Positions 27,335-36,625 of a DNA stretch of 53,577 nt are shown one piece after another. A program made the translations under genes and the position numbers. The stretch is from Accumulibacter sp. (GTDB taxonomy: Bacteria > Pseudomonadota > Gammaproteobacteria > Burkholderiales > Rhodocyclaceae), in the NCBI RefSeq assembly GCF_023806565.1, contig NZ_JAMTDV010000134.1:7074-60650 (forward strand), in the 5' to 3' direction. Each line of letters starts with the position of its first letter. Position 1 is the stretch's first letter. The notes below the pieces were generated by a model. That model was given only the letters and a program-made list of their open reading frames with translations, ran no database searches and was not told the origin of the DNA.

Positions 27335-30300
27335 GAATCCCCTCCCGCCCGCCGGGAGCCGGAGCCGATGCGCTCGCCGAGGCGGCAGAGCAGGATGTAG
27401 AACACCGAAACGAAGGGAATCGCGAGAATGGTCGAGGCGAGCATGCCGCCGAAAACGACAGTGCCGAGCGCCTGCTGGCTCGCCGCGCCGGCGCCGCGCG
27501 CGGTGAGCAGCGGCACCACGCCAAGCAGGAAAGCGACCGAAGTCATGAGGATCGGGCGAAATCTGCGCCGCGTTGCCTCGATCGCCGCGTCGGCCGGAGT
27601 CATCCCCGCGACCGTCAGCGCGCGCGCGAACTCGACGATGAGAATGGCGTTCTTGGCGGCAAGGGCGGTCATCAGCACAAGGCCGATCTGCGTGTACATA
27701 TCGACCGGAAAGCGCCGCACGAGCAGCGCGAGGACGATTCCGACGAGTGCCATCGGCACGGTCAGGATCACCGCCGCGGGGTCGATCCAGCTTTCGTACT
27801 GCGCTGCGAGCACCAGGAAGACCAGGGTGATGGCCAGCGCGAACAGAAAGTACGACTGCCTGCCCATCAGTTGCTCCTGATAGGCGAGTCCCGTCCATTC
27901 GTAGGCCATTCCCGCCGGCAGCGCGCTCGAGGCGAAGCCGTGCATCCGCTCCAGCGCCTCGCCCGAGCTGTATCTTGGCAGCGGGATGCCGATCAGCGCC
28001 GCTGCCGGATACAGGTTGTAGCGATAGATCAGCTCGGATCCGAGCGTCGGGTGCAGATCGAGCAGCGCCCCGAGCGGTACCATCTGCCCATCGCGATTGG
28101 CCACTGCAAGACTGCGGATGTCCGACAGGCGTCGGCGATACTCCCCGTCGGCCTGCATGCGCACCTGGAAACTCTGATCGAAGCGGTTGAACTGGTTCAC
28201 GTAGGTCGAGCCGAGGTAGGTCTGCACCGTGTGGAACAGATCGTCGATGGTGACTCCGAGCGTTCTCGCCATGGTCCGGTCGACATCGAGGTAGAGTTGC
28301 GGACTGTTCGCGTCGAAGGTGGTGAAGCCGAGCCGGAGGAAACCGGGCTCTTCGCTGGCCCGTGCCAGCAGATCGTTGGTCGCCGCCTGCAACGGGCGGG
28401 CACCGAGGCCGCCGCGATCCTCGATCATCATCTGGAAGCCGAAGGCGATTCCCAGGCCCGGAATGGGCGACGGCGGCAGAACGCCGAACGTCGCCTGCGG
28501 CAGCGAGCGGAACTTCTGCTGCAGGTCGCCGATGAGCTGCAATTGCGAAAACCCGGGCGGGCGCCTGGCCCAGTCGTCGAAGACGACGAAAGTCGTGACC
28601 GCGTTGGCGAGCTTGGCCGAATCGAGCGCCGAATAGCCGCCGATGGTTACCCAGCCCTTGACTCCGGCGGCCCCCCCGAGAACGGCATCGATTCGCTCGG
28701 CAAGCTCGCGCACGCGCGGCTGCGCGGCGCCGGGAGGAAGGCGGGCGGTGACGACGCAGTAGCCCTGGTCCTCGAGCGGCATCAATGCCGTCGGATAGAC
28801 CGCGAAAACGGCAGCAGCGCTGCCGACGACGGCAACAAAGACGCAGGCCATGCGACGCGGCCGTTGCGCGATCCAGCTCACCAACGCAAGGTAACGACCT
28901 TCCAGCGCCGCGTAGGCGCGGTTGAAGCCGCGGTAGAAGCGGTTGACGCGCTGCTCCGCCGGCCGCGGCCTGAGGTACAGCGCACACTGCGCCGGCTTCA
29001 GCGTCAGCGCATTGAGCGCGCTGAGGATCGCCGTCGCGGCGATGACCAGTGCGAACTGGCGAAACATCTGGCCGGTGATTCCCGGCAGGAACGACGCCGG
29101 CAGAAACACCGCCGTCAGCACCAGCGTGACGCCGAGGATCGGCCCGCTCAGCTCGCCCATCGCCCGCACCGCCGCCTCCTTGGGCGACAGACCCTGCTCC
29201 AGGTAGCGCGAGGTGTTCTCGACGATCACGATGGCGTCGTCCACGACGATGCCGATCGACAGGATCAGCGCGAACAGCGTCATCAGGTTGACCGTGAAGC
29301 CGAGCGCCGCCATCGCCGCAAAGGCGCCGACGATGGTCACCGGTACCGTCGTCGCCGGCACCAGCATCGCACGCGCGTCCTGCAGAAACAGCAGGATCAC
29401 GATCAGTACCAGCACCCCGGCCTCGAACAGCGTCTCGTAGACGGCGCCGATCGACTGATCGATGAAAACGGTCGTGTCGTAGAGGGAATCGTGTTCGAGG
29501 CCGGGCGGAAAGAGCCTGCTCATTTCCGCCATGCGTGCGCGCACCTCGCTCGCCACCTGCAGCGCGTTGGCGCCGGGCAGCGCGAAGACCGCCACGTGCG
29601 CCGCCTTCCTGCCATTCAGCCGGGAGAAGACCGAGAACGCCTGCTGCCCCAGTTCGACGCGGGCAACGTCCTTCAGGCGCACCAGCGAAGCGCTCTGCAT
29701 CGGCTGCGCGGCGGCCGAGCCTGACGGGCTGCGATTCGACGGCGGCTCGCTCCTGAGGATGATGTCCGCGAACTGCGCGACGTCCGACAGCCGCCCGAGC
29801 GCGTTGACCGTGAACTGGAAGATCTGGTCCGCCGCCGTCGGCGCGCCGCCGATCTGCCCGGCCACCACCTGCGCGTTCTGACTTTCGATCGCTTTCTGCA
29901 CCTGCGTGGTGGTCAGTCCGAAGGCCCGCATCTTCCCCGGATCGAGCCAGACGCGCAGGCTATAGGGCGCACCACCGAAGATTTGCACCTGGCCGACGCC
30001 CGGCAGCCGGGCGAGCGGGCTGACCAGATGGATCAGCGCGTAGTTGTTCAGGAAGGTTTCGTCGAAGCGATCGTCCGCCGAGTAGAGACTTTCGATGAGC
30101 AGAATGTTGGTGCTCACCTTGCGCACGTTCACTCCCTGCGCCCGCACCGCCTGCGGCAGTTGCGGCACGGCGCTGTTTACCGCGTTCTGCACCAGCGCGA
30201 GCGAGGTGTCGAGGTCGGTGCCGATGGTGAAGGTCACGGTCAGCGTGTAGCTGCCGTCGCTGCCGCTGGTCGATTGCAGGTAGATCGAATTTTCCAGACC

Positions 30301-30510
30301 GTTGATCGCCTGCTCGAGCGGAATGCCGATCGTGCTTGCCACCGTTTCCGCATTGGCGCCGGCGTAGTTGGTTGACACCTGGATCGTCGGCGGCACGATC
30401 TGGGGATACTGGGCGACCGGCAGGCCGTACAGGCAGACCGCCCCGAGCAGCAGCGTGACGATGGCGATGACGTTGGCCAGAATGGGCCGGTCGATGAAGA
30501 ATCGGGACAT
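27331..30510 (-). CDS. RND efflux permease, HAE1 family (second permease)
   Basis: A 1059-residue inner-membrane drug/proton antiporter, like AcrB/MexB, that takes substrates from the periplasm and inner membrane. It begins MSRFFIDRPILANVIAIVTL, the HAE1 N-terminus. The proton-relay pair is in IGIVVDDAIVIVEN on TM4, and the partner lysine in LAAKNAILIVEFA on TM10. It lies 30 bp after a paralogous permease in the same operon. A 436-bp tract (28997-29432) is identical to the paralogue, while the flanks differ. The ATG at 30510 has no clear ribosome site, so coupling to the upstream gene is likely. Substrates cannot be inferred. Confidence 0.93.
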   Translation of the reverse strand: MSRFFIDRPILANVIAIVTLLLGAVCLYGLPVAQYPQIVPPTIQVSTNYAGANAETVASTIGIPLEQAINGLENSIYLQSTSGSDGSYTLTVTFTIGTDLDTSLALVQNAVNSAVPQLPQAVRAQGVNVRKVSTNILLIESLYSADDRFDETFLNNYALIHLVSPLARLPGVGQVQIFGGAPYSLRVWLDPGKMRAFGLTTTQVQKAIESQNAQVVAGQIGGAPTAADQIFQFTVNALGRLSDVAQFADIILRSEPPSNRSPSGSAAAQPMQSASLVRLKDVARVELGQQAFSVFSRLNGRKAAHVAVFALPGANALQVASEVRARMAEMSRLFPPGLEHDSLYDTTVFIDQSIGAVYETLFEAGVLVLIVILLFLQDARAMLVPATTVPVTIVGAFAAMAALGFTVNLMTLFALILSIGIVVDDAIVIVENTSRYLEQGLSPKEAAVRAMGELSGPILGVTLVLTAVFLPASFLPGITGQMFRQFALVIAATAILSALNALTLKPAQCALYLRPRPAEQRVNRFYRGFNRAYAALEGRYLALVSWIAQRPRRMACVFVAVVGSAAAVFAVYPTALMPLEDQGYCVVTARLPPGAAQPRVRELAERIDAVLGGAAGVKGWVTIGGYSALDSAKLANAVTTFVVFDDWARRPPGFSQLQLIGDLQQKFRSLPQATFGVLPPSPIPGLGIAFGFQMMIEDRGGLGARPLQAATNDLLARASEEPGFLRLGFTTFDANSPQLYLDVDRTMARTLGVTIDDLFHTVQTYLGSTYVNQFNRFDQSFQVRMQADGEYRRRLSDIRSLAVANRDGQMVPLGALLDLHPTLGSELIYRYNLYPAAALIGIPLPRYSSGEALERMHGFASSALPAGMAYEWTGLAYQEQLMGRQSYFLFALAITLVFLVLAAQYESWIDPAAVILTVPMALVGIVLALLVRRFPVDMYTQIGLVLMTALAAKNAILIVEFARALTVAGMTPADAAIEATRRRFRPILMTSVAFLLGVVPLLTARGAGAASQQALGTVVFGGMLASTILAIPFVSVFYILLCRLGERIGSGSRRAGGDS
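28997..29432. repeat. 436-bp exact direct repeat, copy in the second RND permease gene
   Basis: This segment is identical, as far as I can read base by base, to 32228-32663 (offset 3231 bp). It encodes the TM4-TM6 region, including the proton-relay Asp-Asp. It begins at TTCAGCGTCAGCGC and ends at CCTCGAACAGCG; the neighbouring bases diverge at once on both sides. Confidence 0.9.
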
Positions 30511-30540
30511 GATCGGGGAGTGCGTTCGCCGACCGCTCGC

Positions 30541-33500
30541 CTAGCCCGCGTCGGCAATCCGCGTCGGCGCGTCTTCACCCGTCGCGCCCTTGCCCGCCTT
30601 GCGGCGCTCGGCAAGAGTTTCGAGGACGACATAGAAGCCGGGAACGAAGGGAACGGCGAGCAAGGTCGAGGCGAGCATGCCGCCGAAGACGACGGTGCCG
30701 AGTGCCTGCTGGCTGGCCGCGCCGGCGCCGGTGGCGGTGAGCAGGGGCACGACACCGAGGATGAACGCCAGCGAGGTCATGACGATCGGCCGGAAACGGC
30801 GGCGTGCCGCCTCGACCGCCGCGTCCACCACCGGCATGCCTTCGGCGCGAAGCTGCTTGGCAAACTCGACGATCAGGATGGCGTTCTTCGCCGCCAGTGC
30901 GATCATCAGGACGAGACCGATCTGCGTGTAAAGATCGACCGGAAAGCCGCGCACGAGCAGGGCGACGACCACCCCCGCCAGCGCCATCGGCACGGTCAGG
31001 ATCACTGCCGCCGGATCGCTCCAGCTTTCGTATTGTCCCGCCAGCACCAGGAAGACCAGCGCCAGCGACAGCGCGAAGATCAGATACGCCTGATTGCCGA
31101 TCAGCTTCTCCTGGTAGGCCAGGCCCGTCCAGTCGTAGCCGACGCCCGGCGGCAGATGGGCGACGGCCACTCGCTGCATGGCGGCGAGCGCCTCGCCCGA
31201 GCTGAAGCCGGGTACGGCGCTGCCGACCAGCGACGCGGCGGGATAGAGGTTGTAACGGCTGATCAGCTCCGAACCGAGCATGCGACGAACCTTGACCAGC
31301 GTGCCGAGCGGCAGCATCTGTCCGCTGCGGTTGGCAACGTAGAGGCCGGCGATGTCCGACAGCCGCCGCCGCTGCTCCGCCTCGCCCTGCATGCGCACCT
31401 GGAAGCCCTGATTGAACTTGTTGAACTGGTTCACGTAGGTCGAGCCGAGATAGGTCTGCAGGGTCTGAAATACATCGTCGATCGTCACCCCCAGCGACTC
31501 GACCATGGTCCGGTCGATTTCCAGGTAGAGCTGCGGACTGTCGGCGCTGAACGTCGTCGTCACGCCGCGCAGTTCGCCCTGTGCCTGCGCCTGCACGACC
31601 ACCTGCCGCACCACCTCCTGCAGGGGTCGCAGGCCCAGGCTGGAACGATCCTCGATGACCATCTCGAAACCGCCCGCCTGCCCCAGCCCCGGGATCGGCG
31701 GCGGGATGAGGACGGCAAATTCCGCCTTGGGGATGGCGGCGAACCGTTCGCGCAGCATGGCCACCAGCTTCGCCTGCGAGAAGCCGGCGGGGCGCCTGTC
31801 CCAGTCCTCGTACATCACGTATTCGGTGACGACGTTGGCAAGCGTCGCCGAGTCGAGCGCCGAGTAGCCGCCGCTGGTCACCCAGCCCTTGACGCCCTCG
31901 GTGGTCCGCAGCACGGCGTCGATCTCCGCTGCCAGCTCGCGCACGCGCGGCTGCGCCGCTCCCGGCGGCAGGCGGGCGACGACGATGCAGTACCCCTGAT
32001 CCTCGACCGGCAGAAACGCCGTCGGCTGCCGCACGAAGCTCACTGCTGCCAGGCCGACGATCGCCAGAAAGAGCCCCAGCATGCCGCGCGGATGCGTCGT
32101 CGTCCACCGCACGGCGCCGACGTAGCGCTGCTCGATGGCGGCGTACACCCGGTTGAAACCGCGATACAGGCGGTTCGCCCGGCGCTCGCCTGCCGGTGCC
32201 CGCAAATAGAGCGCGCATTGCGCGGGGTTCAGCGTCAGCGCATTGAGCGCGCTGAGGATCGCCGTCGCGGCGATGACCAGTGCGAACTGGCGAAACATCT
32301 GGCCGGTGATTCCCGGCAGGAACGACGCCGGCAGAAACACCGCCGTCAGCACCAGCGTGACGCCGAGGATCGGCCCGCTCAGCTCGCCCATCGCCCGCAC
32401 CGCCGCCTCCTTGGGCGACAGACCCTGCTCCAGGTAGCGCGAGGTGTTCTCGACGATCACGATGGCGTCGTCCACGACGATGCCGATCGACAGGATCAGC
32501 GCGAACAGCGTCATCAGGTTGACCGTGAAGCCGAGCGCCGCCATCGCCGCAAAGGCGCCGACGATGGTCACCGGTACCGTCGTCGCCGGCACCAGCATCG
32601 CACGCGCGTCCTGCAGAAACAGCAGGATCACGATCAGTACCAGCACCCCGGCCTCGAACAGCGCCAGATAGACGCCATGGATCGAATCGCCGATGAACGC
32701 CGAGCTGTCGAGCAGCGCCGTGTATTGGAGACCCGGAGGAAATTGCTCGCGCAGTTGCGCCATCGAGCGGCGCACCTCGTCCGCCACCCTGAGAGCGTTC
32801 GCCCCGGGCAGCGTGAAGACGTTGATCTGCGCCGCTTTCCTTCCGCTCAAGCCGGAAAAGGTGGCGAAGGTCTGCTGGCTCAGTTCGACCCGCGCCACGT
32901 CCCGGAGCCGGACGATCGCCGCCGTCTCGCCGACCGGCGTCGGTGCCTTGACTTGCGCACCCTGCGTCGCTGGCGGCCTGCTCTTGACGATGATGTTCTC
33001 GAACTGGGCGACGTCGGAGAGTCGGCCGAGCGTCAGCACCGTGAACTGGAAGAGCTGATCGGACGGCACCGGCGCCGCGCCGAGTTGCCCACCGGCAACC
33101 TGGACGTTCTGGTTCTGGATCGCTTTCTGCACGTCGAGAACGGTGAGGCCGTAGGACTGGAGCCTTGCCGGATCGAGCCAGATGCGCATGCTGTACGGCC
33201 CGGCGCCGAGGATCTGCACCTGCCCGACGCCGGGCAGGCGGGCCAGCGGACTCTGCAGGTGGATGATCGCGTAATTGCTGAGGAAGGTCTCGTCGAAACG
33301 GTCGTCTTCGGAGTACAGGCTGCCGATCAGGAGAACGTTGGTGCTCACCTTCTGCACGCTCACCCCCTGCGTCTGCACCTCCTGCGGCAACTGTGAAAGC
33401 GCGCTGTTGACCGCATTCTGCACCAGCGCAACAGCCGTGTTCAGGTTGCTGCCGACGGCGAAGGTCAGGGTCAGCGTGTAATTGCCGTCGCTGCCGCTGG

Positions 33501-33741
33501 TCGATTGCATGGCGATCGAATTCTCGACGCCATTGACCGCCTGTTCGATCGGTATGCCGACGGTGCTCGCCACCACTTCGGCGCTGGCGCCGGGATAGCT
33601 GGTCGTCACCTGGATCGTTGGCGGAACGATCTGCGGATACTGCGCCACCGGCAGGGTGAACAGGCAGACCAGCCCGAGTACGGTAGTGACGATCGCGATG
33701 ACGTTGGCGAGAATCGGCCGTTCGACGAAGAAGCGGGACAT
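30541..33741 (-). CDS. RND efflux permease, HAE1 family (first permease)
   Basis: A 1066-residue paralogue of the next gene with the same architecture: MSRFFVERPILANVIAIVTT at the N-terminus, IGIVVDDAIVIVEN in TM4 and LAAKNAILIVEFA in TM10. Two permeases beside one fusion protein and one outer-membrane factor recall MdtABC, in which MdtB and MdtC form a mixed trimer; whether these two mix is not known. It ends 30 bp before the second permease and starts 17 bp after the fusion-protein stop, with GAGG as ribosome site. The antisense strand is open for more than 900 codons, a GC-rich shadow. Confidence 0.93.
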   Translation of the reverse strand: MSRFFVERPILANVIAIVTTVLGLVCLFTLPVAQYPQIVPPTIQVTTSYPGASAEVVASTVGIPIEQAVNGVENSIAMQSTSGSDGNYTLTLTFAVGSNLNTAVALVQNAVNSALSQLPQEVQTQGVSVQKVSTNVLLIGSLYSEDDRFDETFLSNYAIIHLQSPLARLPGVGQVQILGAGPYSMRIWLDPARLQSYGLTVLDVQKAIQNQNVQVAGGQLGAAPVPSDQLFQFTVLTLGRLSDVAQFENIIVKSRPPATQGAQVKAPTPVGETAAIVRLRDVARVELSQQTFATFSGLSGRKAAQINVFTLPGANALRVADEVRRSMAQLREQFPPGLQYTALLDSSAFIGDSIHGVYLALFEAGVLVLIVILLFLQDARAMLVPATTVPVTIVGAFAAMAALGFTVNLMTLFALILSIGIVVDDAIVIVENTSRYLEQGLSPKEAAVRAMGELSGPILGVTLVLTAVFLPASFLPGITGQMFRQFALVIAATAILSALNALTLNPAQCALYLRAPAGERRANRLYRGFNRVYAAIEQRYVGAVRWTTTHPRGMLGLFLAIVGLAAVSFVRQPTAFLPVEDQGYCIVVARLPPGAAQPRVRELAAEIDAVLRTTEGVKGWVTSGGYSALDSATLANVVTEYVMYEDWDRRPAGFSQAKLVAMLRERFAAIPKAEFAVLIPPPIPGLGQAGGFEMVIEDRSSLGLRPLQEVVRQVVVQAQAQGELRGVTTTFSADSPQLYLEIDRTMVESLGVTIDDVFQTLQTYLGSTYVNQFNKFNQGFQVRMQGEAEQRRRLSDIAGLYVANRSGQMLPLGTLVKVRRMLGSELISRYNLYPAASLVGSAVPGFSSGEALAAMQRVAVAHLPPGVGYDWTGLAYQEKLIGNQAYLIFALSLALVFLVLAGQYESWSDPAAVILTVPMALAGVVVALLVRGFPVDLYTQIGLVLMIALAAKNAILIVEFAKQLRAEGMPVVDAAVEAARRRFRPIVMTSLAFILGVVPLLTATGAGAASQQALGTVVFGGMLASTLLAVPFVPGFYVVLETLAERRKAGKGATGEDAPTRIADAG
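32228..32663. repeat. 436-bp exact direct repeat, copy in the first RND permease gene
   Basis: Partner of 28997-29432. The encoded residues are identical across the tract (from LVLIVILLFLQDARAML to ATAILSALNALTL). Immediately outside, the paralogues differ (KPAQ versus NPAQ at one edge; FEAG followed by different upstream residues at the other). The direct orientation would also allow deletion by homologous recombination, which would fuse the two permeases in frame. Confidence 0.9.
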
Positions 33742-33758
33742 GCCGGCCTCGTGGCGAT

Positions 33759-34943
33759 TCAGCTGCCGGCTTTGTCCGGCGCCGCGGGCGCAACGCCCGC
33801 GACCGGCTGCGGATTCACTTCCCGCCCGGGAACGGCCTGCAGGAGACCTTCGACGATCACCGCATCGTCGGCCTGCAGGCCCTCGCTGATCACCAGGCGG
33901 TCGCCGACCTGCAGGCCGGTCTTCACGCCACGGCGCTCGACGATGTTCTTCGCGTTGACCACCAGCACGTACTCGCCCTGCTGGTCGAAGCGTACAGCGT
34001 CGCCCGGGACCAGCAGCGCATCGGTCCTGGCGAGCGCGGAAATCCGCACGCGCGCGAAAAGGCCGGGGAGCACTGCCGCGTCGCGGTTCGGAAAGATGGC
34101 GCGCACCTGCAGGGTGCCGGTAGTCGGGGTGATGCCGATCGAAGCGAAGTCGAGATGGCCCTGGTGCGGATAGCCGTCTTCGCTGAGCATGCCGAAAGTC
34201 GCCGGCACGCCGCCGCCGGTGATCGTGCCCCGGGGCAGCGCCTTGTGCCGCTCGAGCAGACGCAGCAGCTCGCGCTGGTCGATCGTGAAATAGACGTAGA
34301 TCGGGTCGATCTGGTTGATTTCGGCGAGAGCCGATGGCTGCCCGATACCGCCGACGAGATTGCCCGGATCGATCAGGTGGCGGCCGATGCGTCCGCTGAT
34401 CGGGGCCCGGACCAGCGTGTAGCCCAGATTGAGTTGCGCCAGCTCGACCTGTGCCTGCGCCGCGATCAGCCGGGCCGCGGCCTGTTCCTTCTCGGTCCGC
34501 CAGTGATCGACCTGTGTCTCGGTCGCTGCGTCTTCCTTGACCAGTCCCGCATACCGCCGCAGTTCGGTGCTCGCGTGCCAGAGCGCGGCTTTCTGCACCG
34601 CCACCTGCGCCTGCGCCTGCCGGAGCTGCGCCTGGTACTGAGCCTGCTGGATGGTAAACAGCAGATCACCCTTCCTGACCTGCTGACCATCGGTGAAGTG
34701 AACCTTTTCGAGATAGCCCTCGACGCGCGCCACCACCGAAACCGTCTGGGTGGCTGCCGTGTTGCCGGTGAAGTCGAGGTAGTTGGCAACGCTCTCGGCA
34801 AGCGGCCTTGTGACGGTGACCACCGGCGGCGGCGCTACGGCCGCCTCCTTCGCCTGTCTGCAGCCAGGAAACGCCAGGGTCGCCATCACCGCGACAAGCG
34901 CAGCGAACAGCGTACTGCCGCGACACGAAGTCGATCGCTTCAT
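33759..34943 (-). CDS. RND efflux periplasmic adaptor (membrane-fusion protein)
   Basis: A 394-residue adaptor that links the RND permeases to the outer-membrane channel. A signal/lipobox-like region ends in LAFPGC, so it may be lipid-anchored, though the -3 residue is not the usual Leu. Then come the lipoyl half-motifs (VSVVARVEGYLEKVHFTDGQ; LGYTLVRAPISGRIG), a coiled-coil hairpin at about 95-170, and beta-barrel/MP domains. I prefer the ATG at 34943, preceded by GAGAAGGGGGAA, over the one at 34967. It starts 37 bp after the outer-membrane factor stop and ends 17 bp before the first permease. Confidence 0.92.
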   Translation of the reverse strand: MKRSTSCRGSTLFAALVAVMATLAFPGCRQAKEAAVAPPPVVTVTRPLAESVANYLDFTGNTAATQTVSVVARVEGYLEKVHFTDGQQVRKGDLLFTIQQAQYQAQLRQAQAQVAVQKAALWHASTELRRYAGLVKEDAATETQVDHWRTEKEQAAARLIAAQAQVELAQLNLGYTLVRAPISGRIGRHLIDPGNLVGGIGQPSALAEINQIDPIYVYFTIDQRELLRLLERHKALPRGTITGGGVPATFGMLSEDGYPHQGHLDFASIGITPTTGTLQVRAIFPNRDAAVLPGLFARVRISALARTDALLVPGDAVRFDQQGEYVLVVNAKNIVERRGVKTGLQVGDRLVISEGLQADDAVIVEGLLQAVPGREVNPQPVAGVAPAAPDKAGS

Positions 34944-34980
34944 TTCCCCCTTCTCCCTGCGCTTCATCGAGCGTACCCGC

Positions 34981-36609
34981 TCACCACTCGGGTGACCGGA
35001 GCAGCGGCCGCACGTCGTCCGGCGCTGGCAGATCGGCCGGTTGCGACACCGCATCGGGCGCCAGCAGCGTGCCCCAGTCGGTCCGCTTCGCCATTTCCGC
35101 GCGTGTCGCCGCCGGCACCAGATCCCGGCCGCGCCGCACTTCCCAGCCGCCCCCCAGCGCCCGATATGCCTTGATCAGGCCGAGCGGAATGTTGCCCTGC
35201 GCGATCGCCAGACTGTTCTGCGCCTTGTAGAGGTTCTCCTCGGCATTCAGCACGGTGGTGAAGTCCGCCGTGCCCTCCTTGTACTGCAGCAGGGCGATAT
35301 CGAGCGCACCGATTGCCGCCCGGACGCTTCTCTGCAAAAAGACCGCCTCGTCGCGCGACTGACCGAATTCGCTGATTCCGTTCTCGACTTCCTGTTGCGC
35401 CTTCAACACCGTGTTCTGGTAGTCGACCAGCGACGCCTGGAAGCGCGCGTCCTGCGCCCGCACATTGTTGGTGATCTGACCGTAGTTGAGGACGTTCCAC
35501 TGCACTGCAGGGCCGGCCGCGATCGTCAGGCTGCCGGCGCCCAGGCTGTGCTGGCCGATGCTGGAACTCACCGTGCCGATCGTGCCGAGCAGCGAGAAAG
35601 CGGGAAAGAGATCCCCCTTGGCCAGCCCGATCTGCGCCGACTGCGCTGCCGCCCGGAGTTCCGCCTTGCGCACGTCGGGGCGACGGCGCAAGAGATCGGC
35701 GGGAATGCCCACGGCCAGCGTTTCGGGAGCCACGGGAATGCCCGATGCGCCGGCGAGCAGACGGTCGAGCGGCGCAGGCGGCATGCCGAGCAGCACGCAA
35801 AGCGCGTCGGTCGCGCGCCGGCGTTCGATGTTGAGCTGCGGAATTGCCGCTTCGGTCGCACCGAGCACGTTCTCCGCCTGATACACGTCACGCTTGCTGA
35901 CCACCCCTCCGCGGAAGCGCGCGCTGGCAATCGCCAGGGCCTGCCGCTGGCGGACGACGTTCTCGCGCGCAATTGCGAGTTGCTGGTCGAGGGTGCGGAT
36001 CCTGACGTAGGTACTCGCCACGTCGCCGGTCAGCGTGACCAGTACGTCGTCATAGGCCGCGACCGACGCCAGGAAGGCGCTGCCCGCCGACTCGATCCCG
36101 CGCCGGATTTTTCCCCATAGGTCGAGTTCCCATCCCACCTGCGCGCCGAAGGCCGCCTGCCAGAACGTGTTGTCGACGACCGCGTAGGGCAGCGAGGTCG
36201 GTAGCCGGTTGTAGCTCGCCGACGCGTTCAGTTGCTGCTGCTGCGGATAGAACTCACCGATGGCGACGCCCAGTTGCGCGCGCGCCTCGAGCACGCGGAT
36301 GCCGGCTGCCAGCAGCGAGAGGTTCTGCTCGTAGGCGAGTTCGATCAGCCGCGAGAGGACCGGATCGTTGAGCGCCGACCACCATTCGCGATCGGGCTCG
36401 CGGCCCGAATCGACCTTCGCCGTGCCGTCCTCGATCCAGCTTTCGGCGAGCTGCACTGGCGGACGCTGGTAATCCGGACCGAGCATGCAGCCGGATGCCA
36501 GCAGCGTCGAGACACAGGCCAACCAAACCCGATCCCGCAGGCGAGCGGCACTCGCGCCACGCCGCGGAGCATCGCCTGCGGATTGCGCTGCGCTTCGACC
36601 GATCGCCAT
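34981..36609 (-). CDS. Outer-membrane efflux lipoprotein (OprM/NodT family)
   Basis: A 542-residue TolC-like channel protein. A signal peptide with lipobox LLASGC puts the lipidated Cys at residue 41, followed by MLGPDYQRPPV, the usual NodT start. Two OEP repeats are seen, with the family stretches WQAAFGAQVGWELDLWGKIR, IPADLLRRRPDVRKAE, and FPAFSLLGTIG. It supplies the outer-membrane exit for the adaptor and permeases encoded downstream. The operon places it first among the pump genes, right after an unknown periplasmic protein (16-bp gap). Confidence 0.93.
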   Translation of the reverse strand: MAIGRSAAQSAGDAPRRGASAARLRDRVWLACVSTLLASGCMLGPDYQRPPVQLAESWIEDGTAKVDSGREPDREWWSALNDPVLSRLIELAYEQNLSLLAAGIRVLEARAQLGVAIGEFYPQQQQLNASASYNRLPTSLPYAVVDNTFWQAAFGAQVGWELDLWGKIRRGIESAGSAFLASVAAYDDVLVTLTGDVASTYVRIRTLDQQLAIARENVVRQRQALAIASARFRGGVVSKRDVYQAENVLGATEAAIPQLNIERRRATDALCVLLGMPPAPLDRLLAGASGIPVAPETLAVGIPADLLRRRPDVRKAELRAAAQSAQIGLAKGDLFPAFSLLGTIGTVSSSIGQHSLGAGSLTIAAGPAVQWNVLNYGQITNNVRAQDARFQASLVDYQNTVLKAQQEVENGISEFGQSRDEAVFLQRSVRAAIGALDIALLQYKEGTADFTTVLNAEENLYKAQNSLAIAQGNIPLGLIKAYRALGGGWEVRRGRDLVPAATRAEMAKRTDWGTLLAPDAVSQPADLPAPDDVRPLLRSPEW

Positions 36610-36625
36610 GCGCCGGCGACCTGCC

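Noticed and set aside
30520-33396. A 958-codon open frame on the plus strand opposite the first RND permease (and similar long frames opposite or beside the other permease)
   Set aside because: It lacks homology and mirrors a clearly real pump gene; in high-GC DNA such antisense frames arise from codon bias.
30575-33793. A 1072-codon open frame on the same strand as the first RND permease but in another frame
   Set aside because: Arg/Gly/Ala-rich composition without motifs, while the overlapping permease has complete family motifs.
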